Below, piece by piece: positions 20,224-33,383 of a stretch of 43,352 bases of DNA. The stretch covers positions 1 to 43,352 of the forward strand of contig JAGWRI010000049.1 in NCBI GenBank assembly GCA_028876525.1, read 5' to 3'. Made by a program: the position numbers and the translations under genes. The notes beneath the pieces were generated by a model that saw only the letters and a list, made by a program, of their open reading frames with translations, was not told the origin of the DNA and ran no database searches. How positions within the stretch are numbered: position 1 is the first letter of the stretch; the number at the start of each line of letters is the position of its first letter. Origin of the DNA: Gemmatimonadota bacterium (lineage in GTDB: Bacteria > Gemmatimonadota > Gemmatimonadetes > Gemmatimonadales > Gemmatimonadaceae).

Positions 20224-21788
20224 GCGACCGCCCCCGTCCCCGCGCCCGCCACGAGCGCGCCCTTGAGGCCCAGCGCTTCGTAGGACATGCCGGCGAATTC
20301 GGAATGTGCGGCCGCGAGCGCGTCGAACACCTCGCTCGCAAGCAGGTAGTTGGCCGACTCGCCGAGCGCGGCGAGGAGATCGGCCGCGACGGCCCAGCTG
20401 GGCCGAGAGAAGCCCGGGCCGGACCTGGCCTGGCGGAAGCGCTGGACGCGGCCCCGCAGGTTCGTGAAGGTGCCCTCCTCCTCGACCACGTTCGTGATCG
20501 GGAGGACCACGGTGGCGGCGTGGCGCGCCCAGGCGGGGAGCGTCGTGCCGATGACCACGATCGCGCCCGCCCGCGCCACGTCGGGCGCGTCCAGGCCGGC
20601 CAGCTCCTCGTCGGCCACGACGAGCACGTCGCCCGCCTGGAGCCCGGCCAGCGGCGCGTTGGCGCGCGCCAGCCCGAACAGCTCCGCCCCGCGGCCGTTG
20701 GGCGCGAGGTCGGCGCGGCGCGCCAGGTCGTTCACGCCGGGCAGCGGCGCCTCGTCGCCCTGGCGGACGCGGAAGGCGCCCGCGCCCCCCGTCTTCTTCA
20801 CGAGCCGCGAGAGCAGGAACAGCGCTTCGTTGGGCAGGCCGGGCGAGGCGAGCACGAACGCCCGCTTGCCCTTGAGCAGCGCGGCGGCCTCGGCCACCGC
20901 GCCCTCCCACTCGGTCACCGCCAGCGCATCGCCGCGGCGGACCATCGGGTACTCGACGCGGTCCTGGCGGTTCATCCACCGGTAGTCGAGGCGCCCCTGG
21001 TCGCACATGAAGAAGTGGTTGACCTCCTCGTTGGCCCGCGGGCGCAGCCGCACCACGAGGTTGTCGCGCGTCTCGACGATCATGTTGCATCCCTGCGAGC
21101 ATCCGGGGCAGACCGAGGCGGTGCGGTCCACTTCCCAGGCGCGCACCTTGTTGAGCGAGTCCTTGGAGAGGAGGGCGCCCACCGGGCACAGGTCGATGAC
21201 GTTGCCGGCCCAGGGGTGCGTCAGGTCCTTCCCCTCGAACTTGCCGATCAGCGCCCGGTCGCCGCGCTCGCTCACGTTGAGCGCCGCGTCCTGCGCCACG
21301 TCGTCCATGAACCGGACGCACCGGGTGCAGAGGATGCACCGGTTGGCGACGTACATGACGTCGCCGCCGAAGTCCTCGACGGGGTTGAAGCGCTTGCCCT
21401 CGCGAAGGCGGCCCTCGGCGCGCCCTTCCTGGTACGTGTAGTCCTGCAGCTCGCACTCGCCGGCCTGGTCGCAGATCGGGCAGTCCAGCGGGTGGTTGAT
21501 GAGCAGCATCTCGAGCACGCCCTTGCGGGCCTCGAGCGCCTTGGGCGAGTGGACGTGCACCACCTGCCCGTCGGCTACCGCGGTCGCGCACGAGGGCGCG
21601 AGCTTGGGCGCCTTCTCGACCTCGACCAGGCACATGCGACACACGCCGGCCACGGGAAGACCGGGGTGGTAGCAGTAGTGCGGGATGAGGACGCCCGCGG
21701 TCTTGGCCGCTTCCAGGATCGACGTGCCCGCGGGCACCGACACCGCGCGGCCTTCGATCGTCAGGTTGATCATCTTGGGGTCGGCCAT
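20220..21788 (-). CDS. nuoG: NADH-quinone oxidoreductase subunit G (short form)
   Basis: 522 aa; N-terminal 2Fe-2S domain (CYHPGLPVAGVCRMC), HPLDCPICDQAGEC, CILCTRC, and CPGCSQGC-x27-C; shortened molybdopterin-type region. Confidence 0.92.
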   Translation of the reverse strand: MADPKMINLTIEGRAVSVPAGTSILEAAKTAGVLIPHYCYHPGLPVAGVCRMCLVEVEKAPKLAPSCATAVADGQVVHVHSPKALEARKGVLEMLLINHPLDCPICDQAGECELQDYTYQEGRAEGRLREGKRFNPVEDFGGDVMYVANRCILCTRCVRFMDDVAQDAALNVSERGDRALIGKFEGKDLTHPWAGNVIDLCPVGALLSKDSLNKVRAWEVDRTASVCPGCSQGCNMIVETRDNLVVRLRPRANEEVNHFFMCDQGRLDYRWMNRQDRVEYPMVRRGDALAVTEWEGAVAEAAALLKGKRAFVLASPGLPNEALFLLSRLVKKTGGAGAFRVRQGDEAPLPGVNDLARRADLAPNGRGAELFGLARANAPLAGLQAGDVLVVADEELAGLDAPDVARAGAIVVIGTTLPAWARHAATVVLPITNVVEEEGTFTNLRGRVQRFRQARSGPGFSRPSWAVAADLLAALGESANYLLASEVFDALAAAHSEFAGMSYEALGLKGALVAGAGTGAVA

Positions 21789-23101
21789 CACACCACCGCC
21801 GGGACCATCACGGTCGCCTTGGTCTTGATCAGGGCCTCGAAATCGCCGCGGAACTTGCCGATGCCGGTCACGACGGGCACCGCGCAGGAATCGCTGAGCA
21901 CGCAGATCGTCTTGCCCGTCATGTTGTCGGCAATCTCGAGCAGGGTGTCGAGATCCTCGCTCGTGCCGTCGCCGGCCACGATCCGTTCGAGGATGCGCGT
22001 GGTCCAGCCGGTGCCCTCGCGGCACTGGGTGCACTGGGCGCAGCTCTCGTGCGCGAAGAAGCGCGCCGCGCGGGCGATCTGCTTGACCAGGTTCTGGTGG
22101 TCGTCGATGACGATGACACCGCCCGAGCCGAGCATCGTGCCGTGCTCGACGAACCCTTCGTAGTCCATGAAGCTGGCCTCGGCCTCGTCCACCGTCTGGA
22201 TGGGGACCGAGATCCCGCCGGGGATGATCGCCTTGAAGCGCCGTCCGGGGAGCGGGCCGCCGCACAGGTCGTACAGGAAGTCCTTGAACGGGAAGCCGAG
22301 CGGCACCTCGTAGTTGCCGGGGCGCTGCACGTTGCCGCACACCGAGAAGAGCTTGGTGCCGGTGCTCTTCGGGTTGTCGGCGCGGCCGATCTTCCGGTAC
22401 CAGTCGGCGCCGTTGTTGAGGATGTGCGGAACGGCGGCCAGGGTCTCGACGTTGTTGATCGTGGTCGGCATGCCGAACACGCCGGCCACCGCCGGGAAGG
22501 GCGGCTTGATGCGCGGGTTGCCGCGGCGCCCCTCGATCGAGTTCATGAGCGCCGTCTCCTCGCCGCAGATGTAGGCGCCGGCGCCGCGGTGGACGTAGAC
22601 GTTGACCGTCTTGCCGGAGCCCATGGCGTTCGGGCCGAGGATGCCGGCGGCGTACGCCTCGCGGAGGGCCGCCTCCATGCGCGCGATGGGCTCGGTGAAC
22701 TCGCCCCGGATGTAGACGTAGCAGGTCTCGGCGCCGATGGCGTAGGCGCCGATCGCGCACCCCTCGATGAGGGCGTGCGGCGTCCAGCGCATGATCTCGC
22801 GGTCCTTGAACGTGCCGGGCTCGGACTCGTCGGCGTTGCAGCACAGGTAGTGCGGCTTGCCGTCGTCGAGCTTCATGAACGACCACTTGACGCCGGTCGG
22901 GAAGCCGGCGCCGCCGCGGCCGCGGAGGCCCGACTCCTTGACGATGGCCGTGATTTCGGTGGGCGCCATCCCGAGCGCCTTCCGCAGCGCCGCGTACCCG
23001 CCGCGCTGCTTCCATCCGTCGAGCGAGATCGCGCCGGCGTCGCCGAAGTACTTCGACAGCACCGGCATCTCGCGGTCGTGCGGCTTGTGCGGATATCCCA
23101 T
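21788..23101 (-). CDS. nuoF: NADH-quinone oxidoreductase subunit F
   Basis: SGLRGRGGAGFPTGVKWSF NADH/FMN site; SCAQCTQCREGT Fe-S motif. Confidence 0.97.
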   Translation of the reverse strand: MGYPHKPHDREMPVLSKYFGDAGAISLDGWKQRGGYAALRKALGMAPTEITAIVKESGLRGRGGAGFPTGVKWSFMKLDDGKPHYLCCNADESEPGTFKDREIMRWTPHALIEGCAIGAYAIGAETCYVYIRGEFTEPIARMEAALREAYAAGILGPNAMGSGKTVNVYVHRGAGAYICGEETALMNSIEGRRGNPRIKPPFPAVAGVFGMPTTINNVETLAAVPHILNNGADWYRKIGRADNPKSTGTKLFSVCGNVQRPGNYEVPLGFPFKDFLYDLCGGPLPGRRFKAIIPGGISVPIQTVDEAEASFMDYEGFVEHGTMLGSGGVIVIDDHQNLVKQIARAARFFAHESCAQCTQCREGTGWTTRILERIVAGDGTSEDLDTLLEIADNMTGKTICVLSDSCAVPVVTGIGKFRGDFEALIKTKATVMVPAVV

Positions 23102-23628
23102 TATTTCAAACCCGCCAGGATGTCGGGCACCTTCTCGGGCGTCACCGACTCCAGGAAGTCTTCGTTGATCATGACCGGGGTCGCGAACCCGCAGGCGCCG
23201 AGGCATTCGACCTCGATCACCGTGTACTTCCCGTCGGCCGACGTCACGCCCAGGGCCTCGCAGCCGGTGTGGCGGAGGAACGCGTCGCGCACGTCCTCGG
23301 CGCCGCAGACGGCGCAGGGCGACGTCGTGCAGACCTGGATGAAGTGCTTTCCCACCGGATGCTGGTGGTACATGGTGTAGAAGCTCACCACGCCCTTGAC
23401 GTAGGCCGGGGTCAGCTCGAGCACCTCGGCCACCTCGGCCATCGCTTCCTCGCTGATCCAGCCGCGCGCGTGCTGTACCATCCACAGCGCGGGCAGGAGC
23501 AGGGCGCGCTTGGTGGGGTAGCGCTTGCCCAGCTCGTCGAGCTCGGCCCGGGCCTGCCCCACGAACACCGGCGTGTGCGGCGCTCCGTGCGCGGCGTGGG
23601 GCGCGTCGGCGGGGGCGTCGGCGCTCAT
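23101..23628 (-). CDS. nuoE: NADH-quinone oxidoreductase subunit E
   Basis: MSADAPADAPHAAHG...; CTTSPCAVCG and CLGACGFAPV-like 2Fe-2S motif (CLGACGFATPV). Confidence 0.95.
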   Translation of the reverse strand: MSADAPADAPHAAHGAPHTPVFVGQARAELDELGKRYPTKRALLLPALWMVQHARGWISEEAMAEVAEVLELTPAYVKGVVSFYTMYHQHPVGKHFIQVCTTSPCAVCGAEDVRDAFLRHTGCEALGVTSADGKYTVIEVECLGACGFATPVMINEDFLESVTPEKVPDILAGLK

Positions 23629-23639
23629 CTCTCGCGGAC

Positions 23640-24953
23640 TCACCGGTCGATCTCTCCCATGACGATGTCGATGCTGGCGTTGATCGCGATCACGTCCGAC
23701 AGCAGATGGCCCTCGACCATCTTCGGGATGGCCGAGAGGTTCACGAACGAGGGGGGCCGGATCCGCCAGCGGACCGGCTTCGGCGTGCCGTCGGACACCA
23801 TGTAGTAGCCCTTCTCTCCCTTGGGGCTCTCGACCGCGACGTACGCCTCGCCGATGGGCGGACGCGGCCCCTCCATGACCTGCTTGAAGTGATGGATCAT
23901 GGACTCCATGTCGCTGGTGGCCTTCTGCTTGGGCGGCAGGATGACGCGGTGGTCGTCCACGTTCACCGGGCCGTCGGGCAGCCGCCGGATGGCCTGCTCG
24001 AGGATCCGCACCGACTGCCGGATCTCCTCCACCCGCACCAGGTAGCGGTCGTACACGTCGCCGCTCGTCCCCACCGGGACGTCGAAGTCGTAGGTCTCGT
24101 AGTCGAGGTACGGGAAGTCGCGGCGCACGTCGTACGCCACGCCCGAGGCGCGGAGCATCGGGCCGGACAGGCCGTAGTTCAGCGCCTCCTCGCCCGACAT
24201 GGCGCCGATGCCGATCGTGCGCCCCACCCAGACGCCGTTCTTGGACAGCATGCGCTCGGCTTCGTCGATCGTCTTGGGGAGGCTCTTCACGAAGCCGGTC
24301 AGCTTGTCCATGAAGCCGTCGGGGATGTCGGCCGCCATCCCGCCCACGCGGGTGAGCGAGGTCGTGAGGCGCGCCCCGATCCACATCTCGAGCAGCTCGT
24401 AGATCCGCTCGCGCTCCTCGAACAGCCAGAGGAACGGGGTGAAGGCGCCGATGTCGATGCACGTCGTGCCCCACCAGACGAGGTGCGACATGATGCGCGA
24501 CAGCTCCAGCGCGATCACGCGCAGCACCTTGCACCGCTCGGTGATCTCGAGCCCGAACAGCCGCTCGGCGCCGAGCGCGAACGCCACGTTGTTGCCCGGC
24601 GAGTTCAGGTAGTCCTCGCGGTCGGTCCACGGGATGACCTGGTTGTACGTGCGGTATTCGCCGATCTTTTCGAACCCGCAGTGCAGGTAGCCGATGTGCG
24701 GCACGCACCGCACCACCGTCTCGCCGTCCAGCTCGAGCACCAGCCGCAGCACGCCGTGGGTGGCGGGGTGCTGGGGGCCGATGTTGATGAGCATGTGCTC
24801 GCCGGCGAGATCGGGCTCGATCGCCTCGGGCGCCGCCATCGGGACCACGTTGCCCTGCTGGTCGGTCACGAGGGGCACGCGCACCGGGCGCCCCTGCGCG
24901 TCGAGGCCGGACGTGGAGAGCTGAACGTCCACCGTGCGTTTGGTCGTCGGCAT
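23640..24953 (-). CDS. nuoD: NADH-quinone oxidoreductase subunit D
   Basis: 437 aa; MLINIGPQHPATHGVLRLVLELDGE; HCGFEKIGEYRTY. Confidence 0.97.
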   Translation of the reverse strand: MPTTKRTVDVQLSTSGLDAQGRPVRVPLVTDQQGNVVPMAAPEAIEPDLAGEHMLINIGPQHPATHGVLRLVLELDGETVVRCVPHIGYLHCGFEKIGEYRTYNQVIPWTDREDYLNSPGNNVAFALGAERLFGLEITERCKVLRVIALELSRIMSHLVWWGTTCIDIGAFTPFLWLFEERERIYELLEMWIGARLTTSLTRVGGMAADIPDGFMDKLTGFVKSLPKTIDEAERMLSKNGVWVGRTIGIGAMSGEEALNYGLSGPMLRASGVAYDVRRDFPYLDYETYDFDVPVGTSGDVYDRYLVRVEEIRQSVRILEQAIRRLPDGPVNVDDHRVILPPKQKATSDMESMIHHFKQVMEGPRPPIGEAYVAVESPKGEKGYYMVSDGTPKPVRWRIRPPSFVNLSAIPKMVEGHLLSDVIAINASIDIVMGEIDR

Positions 24954-24956
24954 GCG

Positions 24957-25661
24957 CTACTCCCCCGCCTTCTCGCCGGCCTTGAGGCGCCGGCGCATTT
25001 CCTCGGGCAGATCCGCGAACGCGTCCACCACCGACAGCTCTTCCATGGAGTAGCGGGCCTCGGGATTGGCCGCCAGCGCCTGGCGGAGCTGCTCGGCGCG
25101 GCTGAACCGGCCGCGCAGCGGAAAGTCCTTCCGCAGCGGGAAGCCCTCGCGGTAGTCCTCCCAGAGCAGGATCCGCCGCAGGTCGGGATGTCCGGTGAAG
25201 CGGATGCCGAACATGTCGTAGCACTCCCGCTCGAGCCAGTCGGCGCTCCTGTACACGCTCCACACGCTCGGCACGGCGAGCTCGGCGCCCCGGGCCAGCT
25301 CGACCTTGAGGCGAAGGAAGCGGCGGTAGGCGATGGACCGCAGGTGCCACACGACCTCGATCGGGTGCTCGGGGTCGCGGTGCTCGACGGCCGTCACGTC
25401 GGAGAGGTACTCGTAGCGCTGCGCCGGGTCGTCGTGCAGCCAGCGCACGACGTCGAGCAGCCGGTCGTTGGCCACGACGACGTTGGTCTCGCCGCGCACG
25501 ACGTGCGCGCGCCGGATCGCGTCGCCGAACCGCGTGCGGAGCGCCGCCGCCGAGGGGTTGGCCTCGCCCCCGGTCAGAGGCACGTTGCGCGGGGTGGCGG
25601 GGGCCGGGGCGTCGCCGCCCAGCGCGCTCCCCGCCACGATCGGAGTGAAGGCGTCGCTCAC
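24957..25661 (-). CDS. nuoC: NADH-quinone oxidoreductase subunit C
   Basis: GTG start; [39 protein letters not shown] signature. Confidence 0.94.
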   Translation of the reverse strand: MSDAFTPIVAGSALGGDAPAPATPRNVPLTGGEANPSAAALRTRFGDAIRRAHVVRGETNVVVANDRLLDVVRWLHDDPAQRYEYLSDVTAVEHRDPEHPIEVVWHLRSIAYRRFLRLKVELARGAELAVPSVWSVYRSADWLERECYDMFGIRFTGHPDLRRILLWEDYREGFPLRKDFPLRGRFSRAEQLRQALAANPEARYSMEELSVVDAFADLPEEMRRRLKAGEKAGE

Positions 25662-26281
25662 AGGCCGGACCGGGTCTGGTGGACGGAGTTGCCGAACGGC
25701 TCGGACAGCTCGTCGATGAGCGACGGCGGGAGGTACAGCTGGCTCTTCGGATCGGGCTCGATCTCGCGCCGCAGGGTCGGGTCGGCGGCGCGCTCCTTCT
25801 TGACCTTTTCCTGGAGGAGCATGATGCCGTAGATCAGGGCGTCGGGACGCGGCGGGCAGCCGGGCACGTAGACGTCCACCGGCACCACGGTGTCGATGCC
25901 CTGCGTCACGGCGTACGTGTCGAACATGCCGCCGGTCGAGGCGCAGGCGCCCATCGAGATGCACCACTTGGGCTGCGGCATCTGCTGCCAGATGCGGCGG
26001 ATGATCGGAGCCAGCTTGAACGGCAGGCGGCCGGCGCAGATGAGCACGTCGGCCTGGCGGGGCGAGAAGCTCATCCGCTCCATGCCGAACCGCGCGAGGT
26101 CGAAGTCGCTGGCGGCGCTGGCCATGAACTCGATGGCGCAGCAGGCGGTGCCGAAGGGCATCGGCCAGAGCGAGTTGGCGCGGGCCCAGTTGACGAGGAA
26201 GTCGAGCTTGGTGGTGATCCAGCTCTCCTGGGCCGGCGGCTCGAACGACACGGCCGCGTCAGGGCGCGAGGTCAATCCCAT
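25658..26281 (-). CDS. nuoB: NADH-quinone oxidoreductase subunit B
   Basis: [47 protein letters not shown]. Confidence 0.97.
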   Translation of the reverse strand: MGLTSRPDAAVSFEPPAQESWITTKLDFLVNWARANSLWPMPFGTACCAIEFMASAASDFDLARFGMERMSFSPRQADVLICAGRLPFKLAPIIRRIWQQMPQPKWCISMGACASTGGMFDTYAVTQGIDTVVPVDVYVPGCPPRPDALIYGIMLLQEKVKKERAADPTLRREIEPDPKSQLYLPPSLIDELSEPFGNSVHQTRSGL

Positions 26282-26676
26282 TGCAGGGCACCCTTCTTCC
26301 AAACGTAGATGAATCCGACGAGGAGGATGGCGATGAACACCAACATCTCGCCGAGGCCGAAGAACGAGACCTGCCCCGCGGGGCAGCTCCCGGCCACCAG
26401 GGGCACGGCGCACGACAGCTCACGGTAGTGCGCGCCCCACGGAATCATGAACACGGTCTCGATGTCGAAGATGATGAACAGCACCGCGACCATGTAGAAC
26501 TTCACCGAAAACCGCTCGCGGGCGTCGCCCAGCGGCGGGATGCCCGACTCGTACGGCGTCTGCTTCACCGGAGTGGGCCGCGGGCGCATCGTGAGATGCG
26601 AGAGCGCCAGCATCGCCACCGCGTTGAAGGCGGCGAAGCCGAGGAGGAGCAGAACTGGGAAATACGTGCGTTCCAT
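26272..26676 (-). CDS. nuoA: NADH-quinone oxidoreductase subunit A
   Basis: 134 aa; [39 protein letters not shown]. Confidence 0.97.
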   Translation of the reverse strand: MERTYFPVLLLLGFAAFNAVAMLALSHLTMRPRPTPVKQTPYESGIPPLGDARERFSVKFYMVAVLFIIFDIETVFMIPWGAHYRELSCAVPLVAGSCPAGQVSFFGLGEMLVFIAILLVGFIYVWKKGALQWD

Positions 26677-26721
26677 AGCGCTCCGGACTTCGTGAAAACT
26701 TTCACTTGTTCCAGCGCCAAA

Positions 26722-26750
26722 AAGTTATCCATGCGTCCTACAGGGGTCAA
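26722..26750 (-). promoter_or_regulatory. Putative sigma70-type promoter for the nuo operon
   Basis: Minus strand TTGACC - 17 nt - TAACTT upstream of nuoA; by eye only. Confidence 0.4.
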
Positions 26751-26778
26751 CCGAGCGTGGACGGGTGAGCCGACGTGC

Positions 26779-26807
26779 TTGGCGCACGTCGCCGCAACGG
26801 ATACATT
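26779..26807 (+). promoter_or_regulatory. Putative sigma70-type promoter for dcd
   Basis: TTGGCG - 17 nt - TACATT upstream of dcd ATG at 26864. Confidence 0.5.
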
Positions 26808-26863
26808 CCGGCGCGCGGCGACCCGCCGCCCCGGCCCGCCACCCTCGCCCGAACTGCCCCGCC

Positions 26864-27418
26864 ATGAGCATCATGTCCGACCGCTGGATCACCCGGATGG
26901 CCAAGGAGCACGGGATGATCGAGCCCTTCGAAGACCGGCAGGTGCGCGCCGGCGTCATCTCGTACGGGGTCAGCTCCTACGGCTACGACATGCGCGTGGC
27001 CCGGGAGTTCCGGATCTTCACCAACGTCCTGAACTCGATCGTGGACCCCAAGAACTTCGACCCGAAGAGCTTCGTGGAATTCGAGGGGGACGTCTGCATC
27101 GTGCCCGCCAACTCGTTCGCCCTGGCCCGGTCGGTGGAGTACTTCCGGATTCCCCGCGACATCCTGACCGTGACGGTGGGCAAATCCACGTACGCCCGCT
27201 GCGGGATCATCACGAACGTGACGCCCTTCGAGCCCGAGTGGGAAGGGTACGTGACGCTCGAGATCTCGAACACGACGCCGCTCCCGGCCAAGATCTACGC
27301 CAACGAGGGCATCGCCCAGGTGCTGTTCTTCAAGGGCGAGGAAGGTCCCGAGGTCTCGTACGCCGACAAGAAGGGCAAGTACCAGGGCCAGCACGGGGTG
27401 ACCCTGCCCCGGCTGTAG
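26864..27418 (+). CDS. dcd: dCTP deaminase
   Basis: 184 aa; [28 protein letters not shown]..., [51 protein letters not shown]. Confidence 0.96.
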   Translation: MSIMSDRWITRMAKEHGMIEPFEDRQVRAGVISYGVSSYGYDMRVAREFRIFTNVLNSIVDPKNFDPKSFVEFEGDVCIVPANSFALARSVEYFRIPRDILTVTVGKSTYARCGIITNVTPFEPEWEGYVTLEISNTTPLPAKIYANEGIAQVLFFKGEEGPEVSYADKKGKYQGQHGVTLPRL

Positions 27419-27430
27419 GCGCGCCCGGCA

Positions 27431-27498
27431 GGCATCAGGAGCGACTTGAACGGCAGCTCATCCGGACGACTGCCGTTCAAGGCTCCGCTCTTGATGCC
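27431..27498. terminator. Long hairpin between convergent dcd and sdhB (likely bidirectional transcription end)
   Basis: Perfect 12-bp inner stem CTTGAACGGCAG / CTGCCGTTCAAG (27445-27456 / 27470-27481), extended by GGCATCA..GGAGC pairing with GCTC..TGATGCC; no clear U-tract. Confidence 0.6.
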
Positions 27499-27532
27499 GA
27501 CCCGCCGGCCGGCCCGCCCGCCCAGGGCGCCG

Positions 27533-28302
27533 CTACCCGGTGCCGCCCACCGCCCGCTCCTCGCGCGCCGTGGCCGCCGCGCGCAGGTAGTCGCGGTTCA
27601 TGCGGGCGATGAAGTCGATGCTGATGCCCTTGGGGCAGGCTTCCTGGCACTCGCCGAACAGGGTGCATCCGCCGAAGTGCTCGAGGTCCATCTGGGCCAC
27701 CATCCGGAGCGCGCGGCGGTAGCGCTCGGGCTGCCCCTGGGGCAGGAGGCCGAGGTGCGAGATCTTGGCCGCCGTGAACAGCGACGCCGAGCCGTTGGGG
27801 CACGCCGCCACGCAGGCGCCGCACCCGATGCAGGCCGCCGCGTCCATCGCCTCGTCGGCCTCCTGCTTGCCGATCGGGATCGCGTTGGCGTCCTGCGGCG
27901 AGCCGGTGTTCACGCTGACGAACCCGCCGGCCTGGATGATCCGGTCGAACGCGCTGCGGTCCACCACGAGATCCCTGACCACCGTGAACGCCCGGGCCCG
28001 CCACGGCTCCAGCCACAGCTCGTCGCCGTCCTTGAACGACCGCATGTGGAGCTGGCAGGTGGTGGTCATCTTCATCGGCCCGTGCGCGGCGCCGCTGATC
28101 ATCATGCCGCACATGCCGCAGATGCCCTCGCGGCAGTCGTGGTCGAAGGCGATGGGCGCCTGCCCGGCCGCGATCAGCCCCTCGTTCACGACGTCGAGCA
28201 TCTCGAGGAACGACATCTCGGGGCTGACGTCGCGGGCCTCGTAGCGCTCGAACTTCCCGGCCGCGCCCGCGGCCGGCTGACGCCAGACATGCAGCGTGAG
28301 GT

Positions 28303-28306
<4 letters not shown>
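27533..28306 (-). CDS. sdhB: Succinate dehydrogenase/fumarate reductase iron-sulfur subunit
   Basis: GTG start; [46 protein letters not shown]. Confidence 0.95.
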
Positions 28307-30216
<1,910 letters not shown>

Positions 30217-30218
30217 GG

Positions 30219-30902
30219 CTAGTGCACGATGCCGGCGATCACGCCGAGCGGGACGAGGGTGAAGCCAAGCCACACGGCGATCGCCACGGCCGCGGCGATG
30301 CGCCGATGCAGCGGGTGATCCGAGGGCCGCGCCACGCCCAGCGTGCGCAGCGAGCTCCACGCCCCGTGGAAGAGGTGCAGCCCCAGGAACGCCATCGCCA
30401 GGAGGTAGAACCCCGACACCCACCAGATGCGGAAGCTGGCCACGACGTCGCCGTAGATGTCGTGCCGCCCCAGCGCGTCGGTGTCGTGGAATACGCCGGC
30501 CGGATCGATCGCGCCCACGGTGAAGTGCAGGATGTGGAAGACGATGAACACGAGCAGCAGCACGCCGCCCCAGCGCATGGTGCGCGACGCCAGCGTCGAG
30601 ACCTGCGCCTCGCGCATCCGGTAGTCCACCGGCCGCGCCGCGCGGGCCCGCCGCGTGAGCTGCCACGCCATCAGCACGTGGAGCAGCACCGCCGCGATGA
30701 GCACGGCGCGCGCCACCCAGAGCAGCTCGGCGAGGGGCCCGTGCAGCAGGGCCGCGTAGGCGTCGAACTTGTTCTGTCCGATGAAGACCTGGAGGTTGCC
30801 CACCATGTGCAGAAACACGAAGGCGATGCCGATCAGCCCCGTGACCGCCATGATGATCTTCTTCCCGATCGTGGACCGGTACAGCTCAACGAGCCAGCGC
30901 AT
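30219..30902 (-). CDS. sdhC: Succinate dehydrogenase cytochrome b subunit (single-subunit b558-type)
   Basis: 227 aa, about five hydrophobic helices with conserved His; no separate sdhD. Confidence 0.9.
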   Translation of the reverse strand: MRWLVELYRSTIGKKIIMAVTGLIGIAFVFLHMVGNLQVFIGQNKFDAYAALLHGPLAELLWVARAVLIAAVLLHVLMAWQLTRRARAARPVDYRMREAQVSTLASRTMRWGGVLLLVFIVFHILHFTVGAIDPAGVFHDTDALGRHDIYGDVVASFRIWWVSGFYLLAMAFLGLHLFHGAWSSLRTLGVARPSDHPLHRRIAAAVAIAVWLGFTLVPLGVIAGIVH

Positions 30903-30914
30903 GGGGATCGGGAG

Positions 30915-31907
<993 letters not shown>

Positions 31908-31956
31908 TCAATGCGTTTGCGCGCCGCGAATCCCGCGCCCGTCCGTCGGTGTTCGG

Positions 31957-32940
31957 CTAGCCCCCGACCTGCGACAGCGCGCGCAACCCGCCCACGCGGA
32001 GCTGCAACAGCGCGTGCTCGCGCGGCTTCTCCGCCAGGGCGCGCCGGAAGTGCGCCTCGAGCGGCTGGCCGGCCCGCAGCGGCGTGCGCAGGTCCACCTC
32101 GTGGTCCCCGAACAGGCAGGTGCGCAGCCGGCCGTCGGCCGTGAGGCGCACGCGATTGCACGAGCCGCAGTACGTGTGCGTCATGGGCGTGATCACGCCC
32201 ACCGACCCGCTCGCCCCCGGGAACGCGTAGTACGCCGCCGGCCCGTTCCCGCGCGCCGGCCCCGCCACGGGCGACAGGGCGCCGACCGCCCCGAGCCGCG
32301 CCAGGATCTCGTCGCTCGGCACCACGTGGTCGAACGTCAGCTCGCGCATCTCCCCCACCGGCATCAGCTCGATGAACCGCACGTGCCACGGGTGATCCAC
32401 CGTGAGCCGCGCGAAGTCGGCGACCTCGTCGTCGTTCACGCCTCGCATCACCACCATGTTGAGCTTCACCGGCGCCAGCCCCGCCCGCTCCGCCGCCAGC
32501 GCCGCGCGCACCGGGTCGAATCCGAGGTCGCGCCGCGCGATGGCCGCGATGCGGTCGGGGCGCAGACTGTCGGCGCTGATGTTGACGCGGTCGAGCCCCG
32601 CGGCGCGCAGCGTCGGCGCCAGCGCCTCCAGCCGCGCGCCGTTCGTGGACAGCGCGATGTCCTCGATGTCCGGCACGGCGCGCAGCAGCGCCACCAGCCG
32701 CTCGACGTTCGGGCGGATGGTCGGCTCGCCGCCGGTGATCCGCAACCGCCGCAGCCCCAGCGGCGCAAGCTGCCGCACGGTCTCGGCGATCTCCTCGTAC
32801 GACAGGATCTCCGCCTTGGGCAGCCACTCGAGCCCGGCCGCGGGCATGCAGTACACGCACCGGAAGTTGCACCGGTCGGTGACCGAGATGCGCAGGTACT
32901 CGATACTGCGCCCGAACTGGTCGCGCAGGGCCTCGCTCAT
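31957..32940 (-). CDS. moaA: GTP 3',8-cyclase (molybdopterin biosynthesis)
   Basis: Radical SAM CNFRCVYC; C-terminal CGSCNRVRLTADGRLRTC; ends in GG as in MoaA. Confidence 0.96.
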   Translation of the reverse strand: MSEALRDQFGRSIEYLRISVTDRCNFRCVYCMPAAGLEWLPKAEILSYEEIAETVRQLAPLGLRRLRITGGEPTIRPNVERLVALLRAVPDIEDIALSTNGARLEALAPTLRAAGLDRVNISADSLRPDRIAAIARRDLGFDPVRAALAAERAGLAPVKLNMVVMRGVNDDEVADFARLTVDHPWHVRFIELMPVGEMRELTFDHVVPSDEILARLGAVGALSPVAGPARGNGPAAYYAFPGASGSVGVITPMTHTYCGSCNRVRLTADGRLRTCLFGDHEVDLRTPLRAGQPLEAHFRRALAEKPREHALLQLRVGGLRALSQVGG

Positions 32941-33383
32941 CGGGCCCCCGGAAGGGCGCTGGCGGCGCCGGTGCCCGCGTGCACCCACTCGCGCGTCCCG
33001 TCGGCGTAGCGCTCCCGCTTCCACACGGGGAGCCGCCGCTTCACCTCCTCGATCACGTAGCGCGAAGCGTCGTACGCCGCGCCGCGGTGCCCGTGCCCGA
33101 CGGCGATGGCCACGCTCGCCTCGCCCACGGCGAGCGCGCCCACGCGGTGCTCGGCCGCCACGCGCGCGCCGGCGAAGCGTGCCTCCGCCTCGCGCACGAT
33201 GTCGGCCAGCTCGCGCTCGGCCATCGGCCGGTAGGCCGTGTACTCGATGCCGGAAACCTCACGGCCGTCATTCGTCTCGCGGACGGCGCCCACGAACAGC
33301 AGCACGGCGCCGCAGTCGGGCGCCGACACCGCGGCCGCCAGCCCGGCCGGATCGAGGGCACGGTCCACGATCGCCGAGCGCAT
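32937..33383 (-). CDS. moaE: Molybdopterin synthase catalytic subunit
   Basis: 148 aa; FVGAVRETNDGREV, HRVGALAVGEASVAIAVGHGHR, PVWKRE. Confidence 0.94.
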   Translation of the reverse strand: MRSAIVDRALDPAGLAAAVSAPDCGAVLLFVGAVRETNDGREVSGIEYTAYRPMAERELADIVREAEARFAGARVAAEHRVGALAVGEASVAIAVGHGHRGAAYDASRYVIEEVKRRLPVWKRERYADGTREWVHAGTGAASALPGAR

